From positions 82,557 through 146,556 of the forward strand of contig JBBRBX010000001.1 of NCBI GenBank assembly GCA_038205395.1: a DNA stretch of 64,000 nucleotides, in the 5' to 3' direction. Below, piece by piece: positions 32,332 through 40,706 of this stretch (positions within the stretch are counted from its first letter, which is position 1; each line of letters starts with the position of its first letter). Made by a program: the position numbers and the translations under genes. The notes beneath the pieces were generated by a model that saw only the letters and a list, made by a program, of their open reading frames with translations, made no database searches and had not been told where the DNA came from. The stretch comes from Fredericiella sp038205395. Its GTDB lineage: Bacteria; Chloroflexota; Anaerolineae; Caldilineales; Caldilineaceae.

Positions 32332-34203
32332 TTAATCGTCACCGGCGGCGGCCGCCGCCACATACGTGGAGCCTGCCAAACCATAGTCATATGGCTCACC
32401 AACCACACTGATCGGCCGCGCATAACTGTGCTCAGGAGCCGGCGAAGGAATCTGCCATTCAGGCGAACGAGAGCGCCACGGATTGGCTCCAGCCAAAACG
32501 CCCACCTCGGCGCTGCTGAAAAGGTTGTACACCATCAGCAATATGGAGAATGCAATAGCAAAACCGGCTATCGTTATCGCCACATGAATAGGTGCAATGC
32601 CCAGGGCCGGGTCATAGTCGGCAATATGGCGGCGCATGCCCAACACGCCGGCTGACATCTGGCCAATGCTCATTACCCAGAAAGCCGGAGTCATAAGCCA
32701 AAAGTGCAGTTTACCCAGTGACTCGTTATACATGCGTCCTGTCATCTTCGGATACCAGTAGTAGATGGCAGCAAAGAAGGGAAAGACAAAACCGCCAAAA
32801 ATCGTAGCATGGAAGTGGCCGACAATAAAGTACGTGTCATGCAAGTACAGGTCAGTGGCAACAGTAGCCAACACCGGGCCGCTGAGACCACCAATCAGGA
32901 AGACCGAGATAGCGCCCAGGGTGAAGAGCATCGGCGTCGGGAAAGTCAGGCGCCCACCCCACAACGTACCCAGCCAGCTAAAGAACTTGACGCCTGTCGG
33001 CACTGCCACGAGCAGGGTGGAAATCATAAACGCCACCCGCAGATACGGCTGGTAGCCGGAGGTAAACATATGGTGGCCCCAGACGAGGAAACCAACCAGC
33101 GCAATGGCCAAACTCGACAATGCTACCCACCTGTAACCAAACAGCGGTTTGCGTGCAAAGACCGGCAGCAGTTCACTGATGATGCCGAGACCGGGAAGCA
33201 CAAAAACGTAAACGGCTGGATGCGAGTAGAACCAGAAGAGATGTTGATGCAAAATCGGTTGGCCCCCGATATTGACGCCTGCCGCCGTCATAATCGGATT
33301 AAAGAATGGCATCCCCAATGAACGCTCAAAAGACATCAGCAGGAAATCAGTGGCGATAAACTGCGTGCCAGTCAACTGGATAAAACTTGTCGCCAAGACC
33401 GCCCAGCAAAAAATCGGCATACGAAAGAGTGACATGCCCTTGGGCCGCATCAGCAGAATTGTCGCAATCAGGTTGACCGACCCTAGAATCGATGAGAGAC
33501 CAATCCCAAAAACGCCCCAGAACATGAATTGGTAGCCAACCGCTCCCCGCAAGCTCAATGGGGGGTAAGCCGTCCAGCCCGAATCCCAACCGCCAAAAAA
33601 TACCGAAAGCAGCAGCGTCATCGCACCAGGCACATTGACCCAGAAGGCAAAAGCATTAAGCCGTGGGAAAGCCATATCTTCGGCGCCGATCATCAGCGGC
33701 ACCAAGTAGTTGGCCAGACCGCCAATGCCAATCAGAATTGAGGCCAACGCCACCCAACCATGCAAGCTAAAGACGACATTGTAGTTTTGCATCGTCATAA
33801 ACTGCATAGCGGGCGCAGCCAACTCTGTGCGGAAGATCAAGGCAAAGGTGCCGCCGACGATCAGCAAGAGCAGACCGGTGACACCATACTGGATACCGAT
33901 GACCTTATGATTGTAATCGACACCAAAATACCGCGTCCAGGCAGGCTTGCCTTGCGGCGGACCATGCTGCATAGGCGTGGCAATACCGCGTGTCCACTTC
34001 AGCCAGTCACTCAGGGCGCCGACACCCACAAGAAAGCCGATGATGGCAAAAACAATGCCACCGACATACACCGCTTCTGGAAACCAAGGCTCAGCACCCA
34101 TGGCCAGACGGGTCAGCAGCACCAGCGCCATGCCGGAGATAAAACCGGCAATATAGCCGATGAGGCCGCGTACAAGTCCTAACGATGTCAATGGAACAGA
34201 CAT
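32332..34203 (-). CDS. ctaD: cytochrome c oxidase subunit I, A2-type heme-copper oxidase
   Basis: 623 residues. All metal ligands are present: H148 (low-spin heme), H328, H377 and H378 (CuB), H463 (high-spin heme), H465 (low-spin heme); Y332 can cross-link to H328. The D-channel entry D176 is in GAEDMAFPRLN and the K-channel lysine is K406. The D-channel glutamate of A1 enzymes is replaced by the motif YSHPAVY (Y326-S327), the hallmark of the A2 subfamily. Two extra N-terminal helices (about 10-30 and 45-65) precede the conserved core. The enzyme reduces oxygen to water and pumps protons. AAAGGAG lies 10-11 bases upstream of the ATG. Confidence 0.96.
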   Translation of the reverse strand: MSVPLTSLGLVRGLIGYIAGFISGMALVLLTRLAMGAEPWFPEAVYVGGIVFAIIGFLVGVGALSDWLKWTRGIATPMQHGPPQGKPAWTRYFGVDYNHKVIGIQYGVTGLLLLIVGGTFALIFRTELAAPAMQFMTMQNYNVVFSLHGWVALASILIGIGGLANYLVPLMIGAEDMAFPRLNAFAFWVNVPGAMTLLLSVFFGGWDSGWTAYPPLSLRGAVGYQFMFWGVFGIGLSSILGSVNLIATILLMRPKGMSLFRMPIFCWAVLATSFIQLTGTQFIATDFLLMSFERSLGMPFFNPIMTAAGVNIGGQPILHQHLFWFYSHPAVYVFVLPGLGIISELLPVFARKPLFGYRWVALSSLAIALVGFLVWGHHMFTSGYQPYLRVAFMISTLLVAVPTGVKFFSWLGTLWGGRLTFPTPMLFTLGAISVFLIGGLSGPVLATVATDLYLHDTYFIVGHFHATIFGGFVFPFFAAIYYWYPKMTGRMYNESLGKLHFWLMTPAFWVMSIGQMSAGVLGMRRHIADYDPALGIAPIHVAITIAGFAIAFSILLMVYNLFSSAEVGVLAGANPWRSRSPEWQIPSPAPEHSYARPISVVGEPYDYGLAGSTYVAAAAAGDD

Positions 34204-34276
34204 AGCCGTGCGTTCTCCTTTGACCTGAATTCCTCTATTTCAGCACCGGATCATGACCGGGTCACTGACGCTTCTT

Positions 34277-35050
34277 TTATCTGCTTGCCGTCTGCAAGCC
34301 CGGCAGCAACGCCTGATGGCTGGGCTGCAGACCCTGAGCCAGCGCTTGCCCATCCAACCAGGCGGTGTACTCCTGCTCTGTAACGACACGCACTTTCGCA
34401 TACATAGAGGTATGCGACAAACCACAGACCTGATTGCAGGCAAGCGTATATTCACCTGTCACAGTCGGGATAAAATTGATGTGTGTCGTCATGCCAGGCA
34501 CAAGGTCCTGTTTGATCCGCCATTCCTTCACCCAAAAGGAGTGGATAACATCTTTGGAAGTCATATTCAATGTCAGCGGCTGGTCAACCGGCACCACAAG
34601 CTCAGCATTGGTCGTGCCGTTGGGATAGTTGAACGACCACGCCCACTGTTGGCCCACCACTTCCACGGCAAGGGCATTGGGTGCAGATGCCGTGACATCG
34701 GCCAGTGTGCGCACGCCGATAAAGGCAAAAACCACCACTAACACTAATGGAATGACTGTCCACACCACTTCCAGCGTAGTGTTGCCCTCAAAATGCTCCC
34801 CTTCATCCTCATGGCTGCCACGCCGGAAGACGACGAACGAATAGACCATAAAAACGGACACCAGCGCAAAAAGAAAGGCGATCAGCCACATGTGGACGCG
34901 AAACAGATTGTCTACTGTGGCCGCCTGTGCGGTTGCCTGCTTCGGCAGTGGCAGCACACCGTTCAGAAGAAACCCTAAGGCAATCGTGGTGATGAAAACC
35001 AACACCCCGATAATGATAAAGTGACGCTTGTTTGTAGCCGAAATGGACAT
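34277..35050 (-). CDS. ctaC: cytochrome c oxidase subunit II with CuA site
   Basis: 257 residues. Helices at about 12-30 and 54-76 plus a third hydrophobic segment (94-112) anchor a periplasm-side cupredoxin domain. CuA ligands are H170 (DVIHSFWV), C205 and C209, H213 and M216 in CNQVCGLSHTSM; the bridging backbone residue is Q207 in place of the common Glu. No cytochrome c domain is fused, so a separate cytochrome c or blue copper protein must donate electrons. It lies 157 bases after the small membrane protein gene, with its own -10 box and a leader hairpin. Confidence 0.95.
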   Translation of the reverse strand: MSISATNKRHFIIIGVLVFITTIALGFLLNGVLPLPKQATAQAATVDNLFRVHMWLIAFLFALVSVFMVYSFVVFRRGSHEDEGEHFEGNTTLEVVWTVIPLVLVVVFAFIGVRTLADVTASAPNALAVEVVGQQWAWSFNYPNGTTNAELVVPVDQPLTLNMTSKDVIHSFWVKEWRIKQDLVPGMTTHINFIPTVTGEYTLACNQVCGLSHTSMYAKVRVVTEQEYTAWLDGQALAQGLQPSHQALLPGLQTASR

Positions 35051-35105
35051 AGTGATTTACCGCTCCTCACGTCCTTACTGCAAATCTACTTGGCGCCGAC
35101 TGCCC

Positions 35106-35126
35106 TTCTGCCAGACTTTGGCAGAA
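35106..35126 (-). other. hairpin in the coxII leader
   Basis: TTCTGCCA and TGGCAGAA form an eight-base stem with a five-base loop between the -10 box at 35140 and the coxII start. It is not followed by a T run on the minus strand. Confidence 0.5.
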
Positions 35127-35139
35127 ACTTCCTGCAAAC

Positions 35140-35145
35140 ATTATA
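35140..35145 (-). promoter_or_regulatory. possible internal promoter (-10) for coxII
   Basis: A perfect TATAAT on the minus strand about 90 bases upstream of the coxII start. The matching -35 region is weak. Confidence 0.4.
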
Positions 35146-35207
35146 CACACAAAACAGTGTTCGTGCATTATTGCACAAACATCGCGCAAAGAAAAACTCT
35201 ACTTTGT

Positions 35208-35561
35208 CTAGCGTGCGGCATAGACGACCAGTGCAGCCACCGCCAGCGTTATCACCAGCGGCGCCGCGGTCAACAGCGCTTCAACCCCTACGTCAAGGTG
35301 GAACTGGCGGACAACGGCAGCCTGCGCCGCGTCTGCCGGCGGACGCACAGCCTGCGCCGTGGCATAGACCAGCCAGCCTTGAACTGCCAAACTGGCAGCC
35401 ACAACAGCGGCGGCAAGCGCCGGCAGCCAGGTGGCAGCCCAGCCGCCATCAAAAGCAATCGCCGGCGTCAGCGCCGCAGCGGCCGGCCAATAGCTCAACA
35501 CCAGCCATGCGACCAGCCCCAGCAAAATTGCAATCGAACCGCCTATACGTGCCATCTTCAC
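35208..35561 (-). CDS. small membrane protein heading the oxidase locus, unknown function
   Basis: 117 residues, three predicted membrane helices (about 7-28, 44-70 and 92-115). I do not recognise the family. It is Ala-rich and has no cysteines or obvious heme or copper ligands. The GTG start has AAAGGAAG nine bases upstream and is the first gene after a near-consensus promoter, so it is probably expressed with the oxidase and could be an assembly or accessory subunit. The 157-base gap to coxII with its own -10 box leaves some doubt about co-transcription. Confidence 0.65.
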   Translation of the reverse strand: MKMARIGGSIAILLGLVAWLVLSYWPAAAALTPAIAFDGGWAATWLPALAAAVVAASLAVQGWLVYATAQAVRPPADAAQAAVVRQFHLDVGVEALLTAAPLVITLAVAALVVYAAR

Positions 35562-35604
35562 GCTTCGCTTCCTTTCTCACGCACCTTGCCGTAAAGTGGC
35601 GCGG

Positions 35605-35633
35605 ATTGTAGCAGAGTTCCAGAGGCGTGTCAA
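35605..35633 (-). promoter_or_regulatory. near-consensus promoter of the oxidase locus
   Basis: On the minus strand TTGACA (35633-35628) and TACAAT (35610-35605) are exactly 17 bases apart. Transcription should start near 35598, about 37 bases before the small membrane protein gene. Confidence 0.85.
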
Positions 35634-35729
35634 AGCACCCAACAAATCAAGGATATCTTACCCTACCGCTTCGGGTAGGCGGCAGCAGGTGACAAAGCGC
35701 TCACAACAGTATCGCAACAAGTTCGCAAT

Positions 35730-35744
35730 TTAGATTCATTCTAA
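35730..35744. promoter_or_regulatory. PerR/Fur-type operator box 1
   Basis: TTAGATTCATTCTAA, a 7-1-7 inverted repeat close to the PerR box pattern TTATAATnATTATAA. It lies between the divergent oxidase promoter and the fur-family promoter region. Confidence 0.6.
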
Positions 35745-35789
35745 GTAATATTTGGCGCCACTCGTCGTCTATGTTAAAGTGACAATAGT

Positions 35790-35804
35790 TTAGAATGAAT
35801 CTAA
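35790..35804. promoter_or_regulatory. PerR/Fur-type operator box 2
   Basis: TTAGAATGAATCTAA, the reverse complement of box 1, centred 60 bases from it and 13 bases before the regulator's ATG. Binding here would repress the regulator's own gene. Confidence 0.7.
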
Positions 35805-35816
35805 TTCTGGGGCGTT

Positions 35817-36293
35817 ATGAACAAAAAACAAAAGTTTGATATTTTTACCGGCGCATTGCAGCGCGCTGGGCTGCGCTTGACATCACAGCGCAAAGCCGTC
35901 TGCGATTATCTCGCCGGCACGGCTCAGCACCCATCGCCCTACCAAGTGTATGCTGATATCTCCCTTGTTTATCCTGAAATCAGCCGCGCCACAGTCTATA
36001 ACACGCTCAACACGCTGCAGCAGTTGGGCGCTATCGTCGAGCTTAGCTTTGGCGCCGAACACACCCATTACGACACCAATCCAGAGCCGCACATCAACCT
36101 GATCTGTCTGCGCTGCCACAAAATTGTGGACTTTGCCGGTGAAGTAGCCCTCGGTCCGATCAACGAACGTATTCTGCAGGAGACCGGTTTTCAAAGCGCT
36201 GCCGCCAAGGTGGATCTTGTGGGCTTTTGCGGTGAATGTCGCGAGCAGCGCCGGGCGGAGATACGTGCCTTATATCAAGGCGAGAAACCATAG
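35817..36293 (+). CDS. Fur-superfamily regulator, PerR-like
   Basis: 158 residues. Winged-helix DNA-binding domain (LRLTSQRKAVCDYLAGT, SRATVYNTLNTL) then a dimerisation domain with two CxxC zinc sites (C97/C100 and C138/C141). Comparing with Bacillus PerR, regulatory metal ligands H37, D85, H91 and D104 match H38, D86, H92 and D105; the position of H93 is Asn94. The conserved Asp and the PerR-like boxes beside the gene favour a peroxide/iron sensor over classical Fur or Zur. It is followed 100 bases later by a P1B-4 metal ATPase. Confidence 0.85.
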   Translation: MNKKQKFDIFTGALQRAGLRLTSQRKAVCDYLAGTAQHPSPYQVYADISLVYPEISRATVYNTLNTLQQLGAIVELSFGAEHTHYDTNPEPHINLICLRCHKIVDFAGEVALGPINERILQETGFQSAAAKVDLVGFCGECREQRRAEIRALYQGEKP

Positions 36294-36392
36294 CTCCTGT
36301 GACACAGCAGGCACAATGGGTAAAAACAATAAACGAAACACAATTCTGATAGAGCCAACAACAGCAGACATGGATGAGAAGGAAATAACTTT

Positions 36393-38423
36393 ATGACCAG
36401 CCAATCGACTCCCGCTACACCTGCTTACACCGGGTACACGGCAGAACGCTCTTCATGGCGCACGCCGAATTTTTGGAAAGAAAACTATGAGTTTTTGCTG
36501 GCCGCCATCACACTCGTCGCCCTGCTGGCTGGGTGGCTGGGTGGAGAGGTCACTGAGGCACTGCCTGATTGGTCGATTGGGCTGTTGGCAGTCATTGCTT
36601 TCGCAGCAGGCGGCTATGCAGGGATTAAGGGCGCCTGGGAACAAGCGCGTGAAGGACGCTTTGATATTGATTTTTTGATGATTGCCGCAGCCCTTGGCGC
36701 AGCCGCTATCGGTGCATGGGTGGAGGGGGCGCTGCTGCTCTTTCTCTTCACCCTCAGCGGCGCTTTGGAAACGTTTGCCATGGGGCGCACACGCAAGGCA
36801 ATTGAATCCCTGGCTAACCTGCGTCCGGATGTAGCAACTGTACGCCGCGGCAGTGAAGAAACCGTGCTGCCGGTGGGGGAGTTGGCGGTTGGTGACCTGG
36901 TGCTGGTCAAGCCTGGGGAACGGCTGCCGGTGGATGGCACGGTCGTCAGCGGCTCCAGCAGCGTAGACCAGAGCGCGATTACCGGCGAGAGTATGCCGGT
37001 TAGCAAGTGGATCGGCGACAGCGTCTTTGCCGGCACAATCAATGGCGGCGGCGCGTTGGATGTGCGGGTCGGCAAGCTGGCGAGCGAGACAACGCTAAAT
37101 AAGATCGTAACAATGGTAGCGGAGGCGCAGGAAGATGCAACCCCCACCCAGCAGTTCATTGACCGCTTCAGCCAGCCTTACACCTACGCCGTCATCGGCG
37201 CAACGCTGTTGGCGCTAGCCCTGCCGGTGCTGTTTCTCAGTGAACCATTCGACATTACGTTATACCGCGCCATGACGCTGCTGGTAGTCGCCAGCCCCTG
37301 CGCACTGGTGATCAGCACGCCCGCCTCGGCGCTGAGCGCCATCGCCGCCGCCGCACGCTCCGGCGTCCTCTTTAAGGGCGGCGCTTATCTGGAGTTGCTG
37401 GGCCAGGTCGATATCATCGCCTTTGACAAAACCGGCACGCTCACGCCCGGTCGCCCCGCCGTCACCAATATTCACCCGCTCACCGGCCACACCGAAGAGA
37501 GACTGCTGCAAGTTGCCGCCAGCGCCGAGACATCAAGCGAGCATCATATCGGCAAGGCCATTGTCGAGAAGGCGCGCTCGCGCGGGATTGAGCTGCAGAA
37601 GCCGCTTGAATTTCAAGCGGTGGCCGGCGAAGGAATTATCGCGAGTTTTCAGGTGCAGGATCATGTCGAGACGATCTATATCGGCAACGAACGCCTGTTT
37701 GTCAACCAGCAGATGGAGCTGTCACCTGCCATTCATATGGTCGGCCAAGCGCTGCAAAAGCAGGGCAAATCGGTCATGATGGTCGTGCGCCGCAGCCAAG
37801 TTGAAGATACGCTTGGCTCTGAGCGTGATTGGGAAGTGATGGGCTATCTGGCTGTGGCCGACACGCTGCGTCTCGAAGCTGCTGAAGCAGTGAAACGGCT
37901 GCGCAGCGAGGGCATCAAACAGATAGCCATGATCACCGGCGACAACAGCAATGCCGCTCACTATATCGCGCGGCAAGCCAATGTGGATGAGGTATATGCC
38001 GACCTGATGCCTGAACAGAAGTTGGAACTGATCAAACAGTTGGGACTGCAGGGCAAGGTGGCAATGGTAGGCGACGGCGTCAATGATGCGCCGGCGCTGG
38101 CAACGGCGCATGTCGGCATTGCCATGGGCGCAGGCGGCACCGATGTGGCGCTGGAGACGGCTGACATTGTGTTGATGTCCAGCGACCTGGCCAAGCTGCC
38201 TTTTGCGATCAAGCTGAGCCGCAGCGCCGCCCGCATCATTCGCCAGAATGTGATCTTCTCGGTCAGTGTCATTATTACGCTGGTGCTGCTGACCATCCTG
38301 CTGCCTGTCTTTGTCCCTAATTTTCTGCTGCCGCTGCCGTTGGGTGTGGTCGGTCACGAAGGCAGCACACTGCTCGTCGTGGCAAACGGTCTGCGCCTGC
38401 TGGGTATGCGGCCGGAGCGCTAG
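36393..38423 (+). CDS. P1B-4-type metal-exporting ATPase (PfeT/CoaT-like)
   Basis: 676 residues, no N-terminal metal-binding domain. P-type ATPase motifs: TGES in the actuator (AITGESMPV), phosphorylated D345 in DKTGTLT, and the hinge MVGDGVNDAPALA. Metal-site motifs are SPC (S301-P302-C303) and HEGST (from H655), which define the P1B-4 group exporting cobalt or ferrous iron, and separate it from the CPC zinc/cadmium pumps. Next to a PerR-like regulator it most resembles the PerR-controlled iron exporter PfeT of Bacillus subtilis; this role is inferred. A strong bidirectional terminator follows. Confidence 0.9.
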   Translation: MTSQSTPATPAYTGYTAERSSWRTPNFWKENYEFLLAAITLVALLAGWLGGEVTEALPDWSIGLLAVIAFAAGGYAGIKGAWEQAREGRFDIDFLMIAAALGAAAIGAWVEGALLLFLFTLSGALETFAMGRTRKAIESLANLRPDVATVRRGSEETVLPVGELAVGDLVLVKPGERLPVDGTVVSGSSSVDQSAITGESMPVSKWIGDSVFAGTINGGGALDVRVGKLASETTLNKIVTMVAEAQEDATPTQQFIDRFSQPYTYAVIGATLLALALPVLFLSEPFDITLYRAMTLLVVASPCALVISTPASALSAIAAAARSGVLFKGGAYLELLGQVDIIAFDKTGTLTPGRPAVTNIHPLTGHTEERLLQVAASAETSSEHHIGKAIVEKARSRGIELQKPLEFQAVAGEGIIASFQVQDHVETIYIGNERLFVNQQMELSPAIHMVGQALQKQGKSVMMVVRRSQVEDTLGSERDWEVMGYLAVADTLRLEAAEAVKRLRSEGIKQIAMITGDNSNAAHYIARQANVDEVYADLMPEQKLELIKQLGLQGKVAMVGDGVNDAPALATAHVGIAMGAGGTDVALETADIVLMSSDLAKLPFAIKLSRSAARIIRQNVIFSVSVIITLVLLTILLPVFVPNFLLPLPLGVVGHEGSTLLVVANGLRLLGMRPER

Positions 38424-38430
38424 AATATCA

Positions 38431-38470
38431 GCAGCAGAAAAGGGAGGGTTGCCCCTCCCTTTTCTGCTGC
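38431..38470. terminator. bidirectional terminator after the P-type ATPase
   Basis: An 18-base perfect stem (38431-38448 with 38453-38470) and a four-base loop. The stem holds AAAAGGGAGGG and CCCTCCCTTTT, lying between two convergent genes. Confidence 0.85.
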
Positions 38471-38488
38471 ATCTGTGATTCGCTGTGT

Positions 38489-39751
38489 TTACCGGACGAT
38501 ATAGGTGTAGACGATTGGATCGCCGTCCTTATCCTCCGCATTAATCCAAAGGCGGCGTGGGTTGGTTTCGGTAATCAACAGGCTGAGCATATTCTGCGTG
38601 TTGAACGTGGCATCATCCGGCTTCTCCCATACGCCGCCAACCTTGCTCTGGATGTAGAGGCCGGCGCCGGTCGCCAGATAGAGGCTGCCGTTGCTGCCAT
38701 AGGCCAGATCGTTCATGGCGACGTTCGTCTTGCCCAAATACTGCAAGCCGTTATTGGAGAATGTCCAGTTGACGCCATAATCAGCAGTAGACCAAACGCC
38801 CTTGCTGTCTACAATCCATAACTGTCCGCCCTCATACAAGCTGGCCAACACCGTTGTGACGCCAACCGGCGCCTGTGACGGATCCGTAATATTTGCCCAG
38901 GTGTCGCCCATATCGCCACTAAAGGCAACCACGCCGACATTCTGCAGATCGTTGCCCACGGCAAAGAGCTGGTCCCAGTGCGGCGCCGCCGGGCGCGGGT
39001 TGCCGACAAGTGAGCCGGAGCTCATGTCGACCGGCGCATACGTCTGCCACAGGTTGTCGGCAGCCGCAGCCGGCTTGGGCGACCATGTCTGTCCGCCGTC
39101 AGTCGACAGATAGAGCGTGGTGCAGTCGGAGGCAAAGACATTATCAGGGTTGCTCTGATCAATGAGCAGCGGCTTGAGGTCAAGCCCAGTGGGCAGCTCA
39201 TCCCAAGTCTCGCCCCCGTCAACCGACTTATACATCGGTGAAATCGTCAGCGCCGCACTTGTGCAGTTAGGGCCTTCGCCACTGTACAGCACGTTGGGAT
39301 CGGAAGCGCTCATCAAGAAATCACCTACAAAGGGATCCGTAACGACCAGATACCAGGAGCGACCATCGAGGTCGGATCGATAGAGCCAATTGTTGTCCGT
39401 ATAGACATAGAGCGTGGAACTGAGACGGTCTCCAATTACCTTGGTGATCTTATAGCTGCCCAACATGGCGCCGGTGGCCGCCTTGCTCGGTGCAGGAGTC
39501 GGAGAGACCGGCTGCGGCTGCGGCTGGGGGCGTGGGCGCGGCGTAGGCGGCGGCACGGTGCCATGTGGTGTCGGAGTCGGCAGCGGGCTTGGCGGAATTG
39601 TTTGCTGCAGATCGTACTGCGGCGCTCCAAAAACAGCGGCCATTGTAGCCGTCAAAGACGGCCCGCCCGCCGCCATGACGACTGACGGCAGTGCCACCAA
39701 CGCCAAGACGAGCGCAGGCAGCACGACAAAGGTGCGAAACAAAGTTTTCAT
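38489..39751 (-). CDS. secreted BNR/Asp-box repeat protein
   Basis: 420 residues. A signal peptide (MKTLFRTFVVLPALVLALVA, cleaved after VVMAAG) is followed by a Pro-Thr-rich linker and a beta-propeller with Asp-box repeats: SVDGGETWDEL, STDGGQTWSPK, SGDMGDTWANI and a looser TADYGVNWTF. Such propellers occur in sialidases, sortilin-like and photosystem-assembly (YCF48-like) proteins, but no catalytic residues of a glycosidase are recognised. It may bind carbohydrate or protein outside the cell. The ATG has CTGGGAGGA upstream; a longer frame from 39838 lacks this support. Confidence 0.82.
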   Translation of the reverse strand: MKTLFRTFVVLPALVLALVALPSVVMAAGGPSLTATMAAVFGAPQYDLQQTIPPSPLPTPTPHGTVPPPTPRPRPQPQPQPVSPTPAPSKAATGAMLGSYKITKVIGDRLSSTLYVYTDNNWLYRSDLDGRSWYLVVTDPFVGDFLMSASDPNVLYSGEGPNCTSAALTISPMYKSVDGGETWDELPTGLDLKPLLIDQSNPDNVFASDCTTLYLSTDGGQTWSPKPAAAADNLWQTYAPVDMSSGSLVGNPRPAAPHWDQLFAVGNDLQNVGVVAFSGDMGDTWANITDPSQAPVGVTTVLASLYEGGQLWIVDSKGVWSTADYGVNWTFSNNGLQYLGKTNVAMNDLAYGSNGSLYLATGAGLYIQSKVGGVWEKPDDATFNTQNMLSLLITETNPRRLWINAEDKDGDPIVYTYIVR

Positions 39752-39984
39752 AGAAAATCCTCCCAGAAACGGCATCAAACAATGGTGGCTGCGGTCGGTG
39801 CAACCGGAAAGTAAGTCGACGATGGACGGAACAGACAAGCCACGTCAGCCGGTGCGGCGCCTGGCACATGCGGCGGGCTAAATTGCCGTCTACGTCAACC
39901 ATGACGGTGCAGGCAAGGAGAAAGTAACGGGCAATTTTCATGAATGTCGGTGAACCGGACGCTGAGAGGCCGGGAGGCAAACGT

Positions 39985-40013
39985 TTGACAAATCAGCGCA
40001 AAATCACTAGGAT
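39985..40013 (+). promoter_or_regulatory. promoter of the peptide deformylase gene
   Basis: TTGACA at 39985-39990 and TAGGAT at 40008-40013 with a 17-base spacer. Transcription should start near 40020, about 32 bases before the ATG. Confidence 0.65.
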
Positions 40014-40051
40014 GCTGAGACTGGCGGATAATTGTGGAAGAGTAGAGGGTC

Positions 40052-40627
40052 ATGGCGCTGTTAGAAATTGTGACTGTTGGTGACGCCAACGATGAGGTGC
40101 TGGTCAGAGCGGCCGGACGTGTACGCGAGTTTGGACCGGCGCTGCACAAGCTGCTCGATGACATGCTGGAAACCATGCGAGAAGCGCCGGGCGTGGGTCT
40201 GGCTGCCCCGCAGGTGGGGATAGGGTTGCGCGTCGCCGTGATTGAGTATCCCGAAGACGAGGAAGAGCCGGAGAACACCAAACGCGTATATGAAATTATC
40301 AACCCCGAAGTCATCAAGCAGAAGGGCAGCGACAACGGCCAAGAAGGCTGCCTCAGCATACCAGGGCTGGCGGCGGATGTGGAGCGGCCGACCTATGTGC
40401 TGATCAAGGCGCAGGATCGCCACGGCAAAGAGATCCGCATCAAAGCCTATGACTGGCTGGCGCGCGTTTTCCTGCACGAGATCGACCATTTGCACGGTGT
40501 TCTCATGACCGACAAAGCCACACAGGTGTACAAGCTGGTTAAGAACAGTGACGGAGAAGTCGAAGCTGTTCCGCTGGAACAAACACCGATCTTGCGCTCG
40601 ACCGCTCACCCTGCACCGGCCAGCTAA
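40052..40627 (+). CDS. def: peptide deformylase
   Basis: 191 residues. The three deformylase motifs are complete: GVGLAAPQVG (48-57), EGCLS with metal ligand C100, and HEIDH with H142, E143 and H146. It removes the formyl group from nascent proteins and normally uses Fe2+ or Zn2+. Unlike many genomes, fmt is not adjacent. The acidic insert EDEEEPENTK (about 68-78) is a small lineage feature. GAGGG precedes the ATG. Confidence 0.96.
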   Translation: MALLEIVTVGDANDEVLVRAAGRVREFGPALHKLLDDMLETMREAPGVGLAAPQVGIGLRVAVIEYPEDEEEPENTKRVYEIINPEVIKQKGSDNGQEGCLSIPGLAADVERPTYVLIKAQDRHGKEIRIKAYDWLARVFLHEIDHLHGVLMTDKATQVYKLVKNSDGEVEAVPLEQTPILRSTAHPAPAS

Positions 40628-40657
40628 GAGATGCGCTGAAAAAAGAGCAATAAAAAA

Positions 40658-40684
40658 ACGAGCGTTGCATTGACGCTCGTTTCT
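40658..40684. terminator. bidirectional terminator after def
   Basis: ACGAGCGT and ACGCTCGT form an eight-base stem with a seven-base loop, flanked by an A run on the left and TTTC on the right. It lies between convergent def and the RodZ-like gene. Confidence 0.75.
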
Positions 40685-40706
40685 TTATACCGTTCTCACG
40701 GTTTAC

